A stretch of DNA of 64,000 bases from Carboxylicivirga sp. (GTDB lineage: Bacteria; Bacteroidota; Bacteroidia; Bacteroidales; Marinilabiliaceae). Of the stretch, positions 8,716 to 17,980 are shown piece after piece. A model generated the notes under the pieces. That model had not been told where the DNA came from, did no database searches, and saw only the letters and a program-made list of their open reading frames with translations. The DNA is taken from the NCBI GenBank assembly GCA_025210475.1, contig JAOARW010000056.1, positions 1 to 64,000 of the forward strand, written 5' to 3'. Every line of letters starts with the position of its first letter. The first letter of the stretch is position 1. A program made the position numbers and the translations under genes.

Positions 8716-9357
8716 TTGGTGCTATTGCTTATTAAAATCAATACTTATTCCAGCAGCGATTTATCAAGTAAGCAATCCGATACCATAGATTACACCAATA
8801 TTCCGAAGAAGAACATTGGCAACCATTCGCCACTTTACCCCACACCTACAACTGTTGTGGGCACAACGGTAAATGACACCATTAACTGGATAGCCATTGC
8901 TCACATTGGCAATATAGGCTTTGATTGCCTGCTACTTAGCATGCATAAATCGCATCATTCCAACCAGGGTATCATTAAAAACGGAACCCTGTCGGTTAAT
9001 ATGGTTTCGGAGGCGATGATGATACCAGCCGATTATGTGGGTATGAACTCCGGCAAAGATGTTGATAAATCGGAGGTGTTTGATTATTTTGAAGGAACAT
9101 TGCAAAATGCGCCAATGATAAAAGCATCGCCCATTGCCATGGAATGTGAAGTCATTGACCTGTATGAAACCGAGCATCACGACAATTTTATCGTCAAAGT
9201 GGTTAATACTTATGTGAGTGAAACGGTGTTGGATGAAAATGAGAAGATTGATTTTAATAAAGTAAAACCACTTTTATTTGAGATGCCTAACAAAGGTTAT
9301 TACAAGGTAGGAGAGCGGGTTGGCGATGCGTGGAAAGAAGGAAACAAGTATCAATAG
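8716..9357 (+). CDS. Flavin reductase-like (flavoredoxin-type) domain protein with no ATG start
   Basis: About 213 aa of a flavin reductase/flavoredoxin-like split-barrel protein: LYPTPTTVVGTTV, AIAHIGNIGFDCLLLSM, GTLSVNMVSEAMM and a DKSEVFDYF segment. The family binds FMN and reduces it or carries electrons. Homology-like sequence begins around KKNIGNHSPLYPTP, but there is no ATG between the upstream stop (8695-8697) and well inside the domain. The frame is bounded by a stop at 8713-8715. Only TTG 8716 or GTG 8719, or a rare start, could serve. Its tight spacing (18 bp) to the membrane flavoprotein argues for an expressed gene with a non-ATG start. Confidence 0.75.
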   Translation: MVLLLIKINTYSSSDLSSKQSDTIDYTNIPKKNIGNHSPLYPTPTTVVGTTVNDTINWIAIAHIGNIGFDCLLLSMHKSHHSNQGIIKNGTLSVNMVSEAMMIPADYVGMNSGKDVDKSEVFDYFEGTLQNAPMIKASPIAMECEVIDLYETEHHDNFIVKVVNTYVSETVLDENEKIDFNKVKPLLFEMPNKGYYKVGERVGDAWKEGNKYQ

Positions 9358-9377
9358 CAGACAAAAATATCAAGATT

Positions 9378-10013
9378 ATGAAAGTTGTAGCCATTAACGG
9401 AAGTCCGCGGAAAGAAGGTAATACCTACCATGCACTTAAAATTGTTTGTGAGCAATTAGAAGCCAAGGGCATTGAAACAGAAATTATTCAGGTTGGCATT
9501 AAAAATGTGAAAGCCTGCACTGCCTGCGGTATGTGTGCCAAAAACCGCGATGAGAAATGCGTGATTAAAAACGACCCTGTTAACGACTGGATTCAGGTAT
9601 TAAAGCAAGCCGATGGTATTTTGCTGGGTTCACCGGTTCATTACGCGGCTTTGGGTGCCGGCATGAAATCGTTCCTCGACCGTGTGTTTTATGTGAGTGG
9701 GGTGAATGGCAATTTATTTCGCCACAAGGTAGGAGCCTCCCTAGCTGCCGTTCGCCGCTCGGGTGGTTTACCAACTTTCAACGAAATGAACAACTACCTG
9801 AATTACACCGAAATGATGATTCCAACTTCCAACTACTGGAATGTGATTCATGGAACATCACCAGGTGAAGTTCATCAGGATGAAGAAGGGATACAGATTA
9901 TGCGCGTGCTTGGTAAAAACATGGCCTACCTCTTACAGTTAATGGAATACGGCAAGGGGAAGATAGAAGCGCCGCCAGTCGAAAAGAAAACATTTACAAA
10001 TTTTATCAGATAA
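9378..10013 (+). CDS. Flavodoxin-fold FMN reductase / iron-sulfur flavoprotein-like, second copy
   Basis: A 211-aa protein with the FMN loop INGSPRKEGNTYHALK at the N-terminus. CTACGMCAKNRDEKC around residue 45 is an Isf-like compact cysteine motif. GILLGSPVHYAALGAGMKSF is the flavin-adjacent element and is typical of this family. ATG 9378 is preferred over GTG 9330, which overlaps the upstream gene. Its role is NAD(P)H-to-FMN electron transfer, possibly feeding the nitroreductase encoded next (7 bp downstream). It is distantly paralogous to the protein at 3860. Confidence 0.88.
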   Translation: MKVVAINGSPRKEGNTYHALKIVCEQLEAKGIETEIIQVGIKNVKACTACGMCAKNRDEKCVIKNDPVNDWIQVLKQADGILLGSPVHYAALGAGMKSFLDRVFYVSGVNGNLFRHKVGASLAAVRRSGGLPTFNEMNNYLNYTEMMIPTSNYWNVIHGTSPGEVHQDEEGIQIMRVLGKNMAYLLQLMEYGKGKIEAPPVEKKTFTNFIR

Positions 10014-10020
10014 CAATTCA

Positions 10021-10653
10021 ATGAAACAAACAAACTTCGGAACCGCACAAATTGTCAATATACTTTTGGCAGGCTGCGTGCTTTTATTGATCTTAAAATT
10101 CAGCTCTAATCAGGAAAATACCATGAACGACACTAATAATACCCTCGAAATTATTCATCAACGAAAAAGTGTTCGCAATTATACCGATCAGGAAGTTGGT
10201 AAAGACCAGTTGGAACAACTCGTAAAAGCGGGCATGGCGGCTCCAACCGCTGTTAATAAACAGCCCTGGGCATTTATCACTATTGATGATCGTGCCACTT
10301 TAGACAGCCTGGGAAATGGACTACCTTATGCCAAAATGCTCAAAAAGGCAAAGGCCGCCATTGTTGTATGTGGCGATCTTACAAAAGCACTGGAAGGGTG
10401 GGAGCAAGAATTTTGGATTCAGGATTGTTCAGCAGCCAGTCAAAACATATTGTTAGCGGCCGAGGCCATGGGTCTTGGTGCGGTTTGGACAGCCGCTTAT
10501 CCGGCAGAAGACCGTATGGCAACCGTTCGTAATGTGCTTCAGCTACCCGATCATATTATTCCCTTAAACGTGATTCCCATTGGCTACCCTACTGGCGCAG
10601 AGAAGCCAAAGGACAAGTGGAAAGCTGAAAACCTGCATTGGAATAAATGGTAA
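10021..10653 (+). CDS. Membrane-anchored nitroreductase family protein
   Basis: A 210-aa protein. Residues about 10-28 form a hydrophobic anchor (VNILLAGCVLLLILKF) with an internal Cys; whether this is a signal anchor or a lipobox is unclear. After it comes a compact FMN nitroreductase domain: IIHQRKSVRNYTDQEV, AAPTAVNKQPWAF, AAEAMGLGAVWTAAYP and NVIPIGYP. An internal ATG at 10123 would give a soluble form lacking the anchor. It is the last gene of the nine-gene operon begun at 2998, and is convergent with the HxlR gene on the other strand. Confidence 0.88.
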   Translation: MKQTNFGTAQIVNILLAGCVLLLILKFSSNQENTMNDTNNTLEIIHQRKSVRNYTDQEVGKDQLEQLVKAGMAAPTAVNKQPWAFITIDDRATLDSLGNGLPYAKMLKKAKAAIVVCGDLTKALEGWEQEFWIQDCSAASQNILLAAEAMGLGAVWTAAYPAEDRMATVRNVLQLPDHIIPLNVIPIGYPTGAEKPKDKWKAENLHWNKW

Positions 10654-10678
10654 TGATTTTATTACACAACTGACGGTG

Positions 10679-11062
10679 TTATTTTTGCTGCTGATCAGAA
10701 TCGTATAGTTGCTGGTCGGCAGCAAACTTTTTGCCCCACTCATCGAGCTGAAGAATGATGGGAATGATGGATTGCCCCGCTTCAGTGAGTTTGTACACAA
10801 CTTTAGGTGGCACTTCGGGGTACACCTTACGCGCCACCAATCCATCGCGTTCCAATGCCCGAATAGAAAATGTAAACATGCGATTGGAAATACCATGGAT
10901 ACTCTTTTGTAATTCGCCCGATCGCAACTCACCATCCTTTAAGTGAAATAAAATCAACGACTTGTACTTATCACCTATAAGTTGAAGCGTAAATGCTAAG
11001 GAGCACACGTACCCTTTACCCTGATACTGAATGGTTTTAGAACTATTACAACAATTAGTCAT
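10679..11062 (-). CDS. HxlR-family winged-helix transcriptional regulator
   Basis: A 127-aa HxlR-type regulator: a short Cys-rich N-terminus (MTNCCNSSK), a conserved VCSLAFTLQLIGDKYKSLIL helix, the winged helix around LRSGELQKSIHGISNRMFT, and a VVYKLTEAGQSI C-terminal element. HxlR/HypR/QorR-type proteins often sense quinones, aldehydes or disulfide stress through an N-terminal Cys near the first helix; two Cys residues plus one further on are seen here. ATG 11062 is chosen over the long upstream extension to 11158, which would run into the OYE gene. It may control the OYE genes just upstream on the same strand. Confidence 0.87.
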   Translation of the reverse strand: MTNCCNSSKTIQYQGKGYVCSLAFTLQLIGDKYKSLILFHLKDGELRSGELQKSIHGISNRMFTFSIRALERDGLVARKVYPEVPPKVVYKLTEAGQSIIPIILQLDEWGKKFAADQQLYDSDQQQK

Positions 11063-11118
11063 CTTCGTTAAATTAGAACAACAAAGATATTTAAAAGAAT
11101 AAAAGAATAACCCTAACT

Positions 11119-12231
11119 TCAAGGCGATAATGGTATAAGCTTTTCCTGCAGTACACACCCAACTTCACCTTTACGATAACAACCATTGCACGAAACACAC
11201 ATCGGCTTGTAATCCGTATTTTCTTTCCATTTGTTTACTAAATCAGGCTCACACAATAAAGGTCGGGCGATAGAAAAATACTGAATACTGGTTTCTTCGA
11301 GGATATTTTGAAGTCGTTTATAGTTTCTGTTTCCCCCCATCAGAATTACAGGAACGTTAACAGCTTTGGCAATCTTCCTGGTGGGTTCCAGATAATAAGA
11401 TTGCAATGCAGGTTTATGAATCTTAGTCCGAGCCGGACCAATGCCTTTTCCTGAAGTTTCATTAACGCCGCTAATTTCCAGCATATCAACTCCAGCTTGC
11501 TCCAGTATTTTAGCCACTTCGATAGCTTCGGGAACTGTTAATCCCTCACCTTCATCCATATAATCATCGTGGTTCATCTTAACCATTATGGCCAAATCAT
11601 CTCCTACTGCCTTACGAATACTTTCAATGACCTCAACGTAAATACGGCTTCGGTTTTCGATGCTGCCTCCATATACATCGCTACGGCGATTGCAAAAAGG
11701 AGTCAGAAACTGACTTAACAAATAACCATGCGCTCCGTGCAGTTCAATGGCATCATAGCCTGCTTTATGTGCCCGAACTGCCGCATTGGTAAACATTTTA
11801 ACCACATGCTTAATATCATCCTTAGTCATCTCTTTGGGCGTAATTTTAGTCACTCGATTCTCAACCGCCGAAGGACCAAACAAAGTAGTATTTTTGTAAT
11901 CGGGATGAAAAGTTTGCGAGCCACCATAGGCTACCTGTAAAGCTATTGGCGCAGCATTGCCATGGGCAATATCAACCAGCTTTTTATGCTCTTCAATAAA
12001 CGAATCATCGTAAATGCCCATCATTCCCGGATTAGGCCGGTCATTTGGGTCAACCATTGCATAACCCGTAATGATTAAACCTACGCCACCTTTGGCTAAC
12101 TCTTCGTAAACTTTGTAAAGCTTTGGTGTAATGCGTCCGTCATTATCTGCCATATTCATCCATAAAGCGGATCGAATTATACGATTGTTGAGCTTTATAT
12201 TTCTGATTTTTGTATTTTCAAATATTTGCAT
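11119..12231 (-). CDS. Old-yellow-enzyme family NADH:flavin oxidoreductase
   Basis: A 370-aa single-domain OYE closely resembling the protein at 159. It has NNRIIRSALW, LHGAHGYLLSQFLTPFCNRR, MGGNRNYKRL and a C-terminal CVSCNGCYRKGEVGC. The cysteine spacing there recalls the Fe-S segment of dienoyl-CoA-reductase-type OYEs, again without the other domains. The expected activity is NAD(P)H-dependent ene or quinone reduction with FMN. It is the last of three consecutive OYE genes on the minus strand, separated from the previous one by 81 bp containing a possible AAAAACGG...CCGTTTTT hairpin. Confidence 0.9.
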   Translation of the reverse strand: MQIFENTKIRNIKLNNRIIRSALWMNMADNDGRITPKLYKVYEELAKGGVGLIITGYAMVDPNDRPNPGMMGIYDDSFIEEHKKLVDIAHGNAAPIALQVAYGGSQTFHPDYKNTTLFGPSAVENRVTKITPKEMTKDDIKHVVKMFTNAAVRAHKAGYDAIELHGAHGYLLSQFLTPFCNRRSDVYGGSIENRSRIYVEVIESIRKAVGDDLAIMVKMNHDDYMDEGEGLTVPEAIEVAKILEQAGVDMLEISGVNETSGKGIGPARTKIHKPALQSYYLEPTRKIAKAVNVPVILMGGNRNYKRLQNILEETSIQYFSIARPLLCEPDLVNKWKENTDYKPMCVSCNGCYRKGEVGCVLQEKLIPLSP

Positions 12232-12312
12232 AATTCACTTGTAAAAAAAAACGGAAAAACAGTTTGTTGATACTGACTTTCCGAATTTTCACTTTATATA
12301 AACCGTTTTTAT

Positions 12313-13419
12313 TTATTCGTAAGTTGGATAATCGGTGTAGCCCTTTGCTCCTCCGCCAAAGTAAGTATCCTTATCTCCTTGATTCAATTTCAGATTATTC
12401 TCTAATCGATATGGCAAATCAGGATTGGCAATAAAATCACGACCAAATCCAATCATATCTGCCCAACCTAAGGCAAGTGCTTGCTCTGCCTTCTCTTTGG
12501 TATAGTGCCCGGCATAAATAATAACGCCTTTGAACACATTTCTCAGTTCTTTTTTAAATGTTTCAGGTGAGCCGGGTGCATCATCCCAATCAGCTTCAGC
12601 AATATGAATATAGCCAACTCCAATTTCATTGAGTATTTTAGCAGCTTCCAAATAAGTAGTTTCAGGTGTGGCATCAACAGCACCTTGTAAAGTAGTGAAA
12701 GGAGCTAACCTTACCCCAACTAAATCGGCCCCAATTTCATTGGCAACAGCGCTTATCACTTCTTTTAAAAAACGCAGTCTGTTTTCCAAACACCCGCCAT
12801 ATTCATCGTTCCGATTGTTGGCATTTGAGTCGATAAACTGGTTAATTAAGTATCCGTTGGCCGCATGTCCCTCAACACCATCAAAACCTGCTTCCAGAGC
12901 ATTGACTGCTGCATTAGTATAGTCTTTAACAATTTCTTTTATCTCCGGAATTGTTAGTGCGCGAGGCTTGGAGTGTTGTATCATTTCGCCGACACCGGCT
13001 TCAGGACCTTTATTATCTGGGTCGATAAAAACCTTGACTCCCTCTGCTACAATTTCAGAAGAAGAAACGGGCGCTTGATTACCAGGCTGTAAAGAGTTAT
13101 GTGATACCCGTCCTACATGCCATAGCTGTGCATAGATAACGCCACCATTCTCATGGACTTTTCGAGTTACTTTCTGCCACCCTTCAATCTGTTCTTCGGA
13201 ATGGATACCGGGTGTCCATGCATAACCTCTTCCTTGCTGACTAATTTGGGTTCCTTCCGACACGATTAAGCCTGCACTGGCTCTTTGAGCATAATAGTCG
13301 GCCATCATTTCTGTGGCAATTTCCCCGTTCCCGGCACGGGAACGGGTCATAGGCGGCATTACCAGTCTGTTCTTCAGTACACTTGAGCCCAGCTTTAATG
13401 AATTAAAAAGTTTACTCAT
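12313..13419 (-). CDS. Alkene reductase, NemA/OYE class
   Basis: A 368-aa classical OYE-type alkene reductase: LKNRLVMPPMTRSRA near the N-terminus, IYAQLWHVGRVSH, GVEGHAANGYLINQFID and a C-terminal GWADMIGFGRDFIANPDLP. FGGGAKGYTDYP at the end is characteristic of the NemA/XenA-like subgroup. It reduces activated alkenes, N-ethylmaleimide-like electrophiles or nitro esters using FMN and NAD(P)H. It lies 10 bp after the next OYE gene on the same strand, so both are co-transcribed with the MFS gene. Confidence 0.93.
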   Translation of the reverse strand: MSKLFNSLKLGSSVLKNRLVMPPMTRSRAGNGEIATEMMADYYAQRASAGLIVSEGTQISQQGRGYAWTPGIHSEEQIEGWQKVTRKVHENGGVIYAQLWHVGRVSHNSLQPGNQAPVSSSEIVAEGVKVFIDPDNKGPEAGVGEMIQHSKPRALTIPEIKEIVKDYTNAAVNALEAGFDGVEGHAANGYLINQFIDSNANNRNDEYGGCLENRLRFLKEVISAVANEIGADLVGVRLAPFTTLQGAVDATPETTYLEAAKILNEIGVGYIHIAEADWDDAPGSPETFKKELRNVFKGVIIYAGHYTKEKAEQALALGWADMIGFGRDFIANPDLPYRLENNLKLNQGDKDTYFGGGAKGYTDYPTYE

Positions 13420-13429
13420 TGCACCTATA

Positions 13430-14563
13430 TTAATTTTTTTGAGCTTTCATTTCCTCGTAAGTCGGATAATCGGTAAATCCTTCTTCACCACCGCCATAGA
13501 AAATTGAATGACTATCGGAATGCAAATCGGTTAACGCAAAATCGTTTTTAAATCGGTTAACCAAATCAGGATTGGTGATAAATGGCTGACCATAAGCTAC
13601 CATGTCGGCATATCCTTTATAAATGATTTCACTGCCTGATTCTTTGGTGTATTTACCGCAAACCATTATCGGATTGGTATAAACTTCTCTTACCTGCTTA
13701 CGGAATGATTCCGGTACTTCTTTGTAGTCAGAGATATTCTCAGAGAAATGCACAAATGCCAGGTTAAGTTTTTGAAGTTCCTTTAATACCTTAAGCGTTA
13801 CTTCAGCAATCTCAGGATCATGAACACCTCCGGCTCCTTCAGAAACAAATGGCGACAAGCGAATACTTACTTTATCCGCACCAATTTCATTGACAACGGC
13901 ATTAACAACCTCCAACAAAAGCCTCATTCTGTTTTCCTGGCTTCCTCCATATTCATCGGTTCTTTCATTGGAATTGATGCGTAAAAACTGGTCGATAAGA
14001 TAACCGTGCGCCCCGTGAATTTCAACACCATCAAAACCGGCTTCCATTGAGGCTTTCGCTGCATTGGCAAAATCCATAACGGTGCTTTGGATTTCCTCTT
14101 TTGTCATGGCATTGGGCATCTCGGTTTCAATCATACCATAACCACCTTCTTCCAAGGGACCAAAAACCTTATCGGCCACTTTTTTAGCAGAAGGGGCCAA
14201 TGGTGTAACACCCGTAATAGAAGAATGAGAACGACGACCAACATGCCATAGTTGAATAAATATTTTACCCCCTTTTTTATGTACAGCCTCGGTCAGTGGT
14301 TTCCAGCCATCAATTTGCTCCCGGGTGTAAATACCTGGTGTTAATGAATAACCTCTACCTACAATTGATATAGGTGCACCTTCGGTGATGATTAAACCAG
14401 CACCCGCTCTTTGCTCATAATACTTCGCCATTATTGTTGTTGGCACATCTCCCTCTTTTGTCCTTGAACGCGTCATTGGCGCCATGGCAATACGGTTGTT
14501 TACTTTGAAATTTCCAAACGCTAAAGGATGGAATAAGCTCTCTTTTAATTCTGTATTCTTCAT
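13430..14563 (-). CDS. Alkene reductase, NemA/OYE class (second)
   Basis: A 377-aa paralogue of the preceding gene product: VNNRIAMAPMTRSRT, IFIQLWHVGRRSH, GVEIHGAHGYLIDQFLR, and a C-terminal FYGGGEEGFTDYPTYEE. The His-x-x-His substrate-binding pair seen here (HGAH) is Gly-His-x-x-Asn (GHAAN) in the gene at 12313. The two are thus classic versus His/Asn-type OYEs and probably differ in substrate range. It starts 11 bp after the MFS transporter gene and is part of the same minus-strand operon. Confidence 0.93.
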   Translation of the reverse strand: MKNTELKESLFHPLAFGNFKVNNRIAMAPMTRSRTKEGDVPTTIMAKYYEQRAGAGLIITEGAPISIVGRGYSLTPGIYTREQIDGWKPLTEAVHKKGGKIFIQLWHVGRRSHSSITGVTPLAPSAKKVADKVFGPLEEGGYGMIETEMPNAMTKEEIQSTVMDFANAAKASMEAGFDGVEIHGAHGYLIDQFLRINSNERTDEYGGSQENRMRLLLEVVNAVVNEIGADKVSIRLSPFVSEGAGGVHDPEIAEVTLKVLKELQKLNLAFVHFSENISDYKEVPESFRKQVREVYTNPIMVCGKYTKESGSEIIYKGYADMVAYGQPFITNPDLVNRFKNDFALTDLHSDSHSIFYGGGEEGFTDYPTYEEMKAQKN

Positions 14564-14574
14564 ATTTTTATTTT

Positions 14575-15852
14575 TTAAATGTTTTCTGTTTTGTTTTTAC
14601 TACCATTGATTGCATACCAAACCAGATAGAATTCGCATGCAATAATTAAAAACCAGGTATATTGCCAGTTGAATACATCTGCCAAAATTCCCTGAGACCA
14701 TGGAATGATAGCTCCCCCCAACATGCCTAACATTAATTTGCCTGAACCAATGGTGGTATATTGCCCCAGGTTTTTAATCGCCAGGTTAAAGATGACCGGC
14801 CACATAATAGAATGGCCAAAGCCTACGCATACCAGCCACCATACATTATCAAAAACGATAGCCATCAAAATGAATAGTGCTGAAATAAGGGCTGCATAGA
14901 ATAATTGCTTTGATTCGGTAATGTTTTTAAAAAGACGGCAGGCAAATAATCGCACCAATAAGATACTTCCCCAATACAAAGCAATCATTAAAGGAATGGT
15001 TTCCATTTTCACTCCTACAACTGGTATAATGGTGTATTTCGTTACATCTAGAGCCTTGGCATACAAACTGATGTTGGCACCAATGGCCACTTCAGCTCCA
15101 ATATACAGGAAGATGGCAATAACTCCGAATTTTAAATTCCTATACTTCCACACTCTTTTAACATCCTTATTTTTAGATGAAATCTTAGTTGCCTCTATAC
15201 AGGGCAAATTCATTTTTGTGACTAAAAACGAAACCACCCCAATGACTAATGCCAGAATAGTAAAAGGAACAATGACCTGGTTGATGCTTATTTCGGCAGA
15301 GGAATTAAAAACCAGATAACTCAGAAAAAAAGGAGCGATAAAGGTTCCTACCGAATTAGCAGTGCTCCCCAAGGTAATTCGAGAAGCTGAAGTTGTATTT
15401 TTTACATCGCAACTTGACAAATAGGGGTTGATGACCACGTGTAAAAAGGCCATTGAAATACCCAATACGGCTGATGCCAGTAAAAAGATAATATAAGAAC
15501 CGGGTATTGATGCGTTATCGGTCAAATGAATCGTGCCCATCTTTGGAGTTAACAAGGCTGAGATAATAATTAACACCAAAGAGCTGATTAGTATTCCTAA
15601 TCCTGTGACCAATGTAAATTGATATCCACGTTTATTAATTAGTTTTCCCGACCACGAAGAGGCCAATGGAAAACCTATAAAGAACGCCAATACGATTGAG
15701 GTGGTTAGCGCATTTTGCATTGAAGCCGAATGCTCTAATAGTGATTTTTGGATGGGAATTTGAAACTGTTGGTTAACCACGGTTAAAAACCCAACGAAAC
15801 AATACAAGCCAACCAAAATATAAAATGGCGATACCTTTTTTAATTGCTGCAT
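14575..15852 (-). CDS. MFS transporter, FucP-like sugar permease family
   Basis: A 425-aa protein with about 12 hydrophobic segments. Its N-terminus (ILVGLYCFVGFLTVVNQQF) and GKLINKRGYQ loop are typical of the fucose/glucose-galactose permease branch of MFS. It would act in the cytoplasmic membrane as a proton-coupled importer. It is the first gene of an operon with three OYE genes, divergent from a LysR regulator with a 144-bp shared gap. The real cargo may therefore be the compound those reductases process, not fucose; that is inference from context. Confidence 0.87.
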   Translation of the reverse strand: MQQLKKVSPFYILVGLYCFVGFLTVVNQQFQIPIQKSLLEHSASMQNALTTSIVLAFFIGFPLASSWSGKLINKRGYQFTLVTGLGILISSLVLIIISALLTPKMGTIHLTDNASIPGSYIIFLLASAVLGISMAFLHVVINPYLSSCDVKNTTSASRITLGSTANSVGTFIAPFFLSYLVFNSSAEISINQVIVPFTILALVIGVVSFLVTKMNLPCIEATKISSKNKDVKRVWKYRNLKFGVIAIFLYIGAEVAIGANISLYAKALDVTKYTIIPVVGVKMETIPLMIALYWGSILLVRLFACRLFKNITESKQLFYAALISALFILMAIVFDNVWWLVCVGFGHSIMWPVIFNLAIKNLGQYTTIGSGKLMLGMLGGAIIPWSQGILADVFNWQYTWFLIIACEFYLVWYAINGSKNKTENI

Positions 15853-15996
15853 AACAAGAATGGTTTTTCTTATGAGGGGAATAGATTCCTTTGATATTCT
15901 GTTAGTAAATTATTTGCAGCAAAAATACTCTGACTATTGTTATTATAAAAATAAGTTAATTCATACATTTGCATTATCATTATAATAGATAAATCT
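15853..15996. promoter_or_regulatory. Divergent promoter region, MFS-OYE operon / LysR gene
   Basis: A 144-bp gap between two divergent starts. A -7-like TACATTTG (15964-15971) faces the LysR gene. AT-rich imperfect dyads such as ATTATCATTATAATAGAT look like LysR-type T-N11-A sites. The arrangement is the classic one for a LysR regulator controlling its divergent neighbour. The precise operator cannot be fixed by eye. Confidence 0.45.
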
Positions 15997-16890
15997 ATGA
16001 TGAATTTAGAGTGGCTCAGAACATTTAAAACGATATATGAGGAAGGGACCTTAACAGCTACGGCCAATAAATTATATATATCCCAACCGGGTGTAAGCTT
16101 GCATCTGGGTTCATTGGAAGCCTATATTGGTGAAAAGCTTTTTGATCGGGTATCAAAAAAGATGATTCCCACCGAAAAAGGCAAAATATTATATAACTCC
16201 ATCAGTCCTTCGCTTAATGATTTAATGGGTGTTGAGCGGCAGTTTCAACGAACCATTCAATCAGAAATTCCTACCATCACCCTCGGAATGTGTTTTGAAA
16301 CGTTTCAGATTACCCTTGAAAAACACATGCACAAGCTGGATTTTAACCTCGTCAATCGCTTTTCGGATTACAAACAATTATTATCTGAATTAGAGAAAGG
16401 CATTACGGATGTGGTTATTACACCCCATAAATCCGATACAAAAGGCATTGTTTACAAGCACATCATGACTGAAAAAATTAGTTTGATTGGAAGTAAGGAC
16501 ATTAATGCCCTGGAACTACAACTGATTATAAAAACGAAGGACAATAAAAAAATACTGGAATGGTTAATGGCCCAAAAATGGTATGGAGCATCTAGCGATA
16601 ATGAACACTTTGTGCGATTCTGGCAGGCGAACTTTAATAAAAATCCTGATTTCAGACAAAACTATATAGTACCTAATTTCCTTTCAATTATCAGTAGTTT
16701 GAAACATGGGTCAGGAATCGCCATTGTACCTGATTTTCTGTGTTACGATGCTATTGCTAATAAAGAAATTCAACTCTTATGGCAGGGCAACCAAAAAATC
16801 ACCAATCAAATCTATTTTGCCTATCGAAAAAACTCCATCTATGAAGAACAAATTGAACAATTACTTAAACTATTTAAACACCAGGCTTAA
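15997..16890 (+). CDS. LysR-family transcriptional regulator
   Basis: A 297-aa LysR-type regulator. Its N-terminal winged helix-turn-helix has WLRTFKTIYEEGTLTATANK, ISQPGVSLHLGSLE and FDRVSKKMIPTEKG. A substrate-binding (PBP-like) effector domain follows from about residue 90 (IPTITLGMCFETFQ). There are two adjacent ATGs at 15997 and 16000. It is divergent from the MFS-OYE operon and probably controls it in response to a small molecule. Confidence 0.9.
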   Translation: MMNLEWLRTFKTIYEEGTLTATANKLYISQPGVSLHLGSLEAYIGEKLFDRVSKKMIPTEKGKILYNSISPSLNDLMGVERQFQRTIQSEIPTITLGMCFETFQITLEKHMHKLDFNLVNRFSDYKQLLSELEKGITDVVITPHKSDTKGIVYKHIMTEKISLIGSKDINALELQLIIKTKDNKKILEWLMAQKWYGASSDNEHFVRFWQANFNKNPDFRQNYIVPNFLSIISSLKHGSGIAIVPDFLCYDAIANKEIQLLWQGNQKITNQIYFAYRKNSIYEEQIEQLLKLFKHQA

Positions 16891-16978
16891 TTGCCAAAAT
16901 AATGGTGCGATGCCATTGATTGCTTAATTTTGTAATCGAATCTTTGTGATACTTGCAGGAATAAACAAAGCTCTAAAT

Positions 16979-17893
16979 ATGCAACACTTCAAAACTATAA
17001 CAGATTACAGCAAGGCTATTGGAATTACCCCTCCTCAACATCCGCATTTTGATGTTCGCCGATTTGAAGAGAACAGTGATCGCATAAAAACCCAAATGCC
17101 ACCCTTTCGTCACGAGTTTTATTTTATTGCTGTCAGAACGCATGGAGAAGGTAAGGTTAAATCGGGTCATAACCTGCAGTTTCCCGAGGGCGTTACGATT
17201 TATTTTAATACCCCGTTCCAAATTCAGTCGTGGGATATTAATATCGAATGGTCAGGTTATTACATTATCTTTTCACAGGATTTTTTAAGTTCATCGCACT
17301 ATTTCGATCGGATTCTGGATGATTTTCCATTCTTGAAAATAGATGAATCGCAACCTTTTACAATTGAACCAAAGGATTTGCCCGAAGTCGTGAATATTTA
17401 TGACAAGATTAAAGATGAATTCAGGAGCGAGAATGCTGATAAAATTAATCTTATAGGGGTGTACATTTTAGAATTACTTCATAAAATTAAACGCCTGTTG
17501 AATAACCAAGCCGATGAAAAGAGCCTTAATGAGCAAATCCACAAAGCCGATTTAAAACTGTTGTCTCGTTTTCAGGAGTTAATAAAGATGGGCTTCTGCT
17601 GCGAAACACAGCTGGAATCTAATGCCAAACCTCATTCACCATCTTATTATGCCGACACCTTAAGCATTCATCCCAACCATTTAAATGCAGTGGTTAAATC
17701 CATTACGGGGCATTCAGCCTTGCACCAAATTCATTCCTATATACTAAAATTAGCCAAAGCCGAGCTGGCGCAAACAAACATCAGTGCCAAAGAATTAGCC
17801 TATAAACTTCATTTTAGCTCACCAGTAAAATTCAGCGCCTTCTTTAAAAAATATACAGGTGTATCCCCTCTAGCCTATCGAAAGAACAACTAA
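16979..17893 (+). CDS. AraC-family transcriptional regulator (paralogue of 27525)
   Basis: A 304-aa regulator with a cupin-like N-terminal effector domain (QHFKTITDYSKAIGI, PPFRHEFYFIAV, FPEGVTIYFNTPFQI). Its C-terminal double HTH has YADTLSIHPNHLNAVVKSI, AKELAYKLHFSSPVKFSAF and GVSPLAYRK. ATG 16979 follows from alignment with the paralogue at 27525, which begins at the same residue. It ends 87 bp before the shared-motif promoter at 17981. That makes it a leading candidate for the activator binding the TTTGAA repeats. Confidence 0.9.
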   Translation: MQHFKTITDYSKAIGITPPQHPHFDVRRFEENSDRIKTQMPPFRHEFYFIAVRTHGEGKVKSGHNLQFPEGVTIYFNTPFQIQSWDINIEWSGYYIIFSQDFLSSSHYFDRILDDFPFLKIDESQPFTIEPKDLPEVVNIYDKIKDEFRSENADKINLIGVYILELLHKIKRLLNNQADEKSLNEQIHKADLKLLSRFQELIKMGFCCETQLESNAKPHSPSYYADTLSIHPNHLNAVVKSITGHSALHQIHSYILKLAKAELAQTNISAKELAYKLHFSSPVKFSAFFKKYTGVSPLAYRKNN

Positions 17894-17980
17894 TACCGAT
17901 TAGTTATTCCTTCGCATTTATCCCTGACATCCATTTATCGGCATTATAGCAGTTGCCTAACTTATTAAAATGATATAATC

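Noticed and set aside
12247..12310. AAAAACGG...CCGTTTTT inverted repeat between two OYE genes
   Set aside because: Low-complexity arms 48 bp apart; it could be an attenuator but the evidence is too weak to list as a feature.
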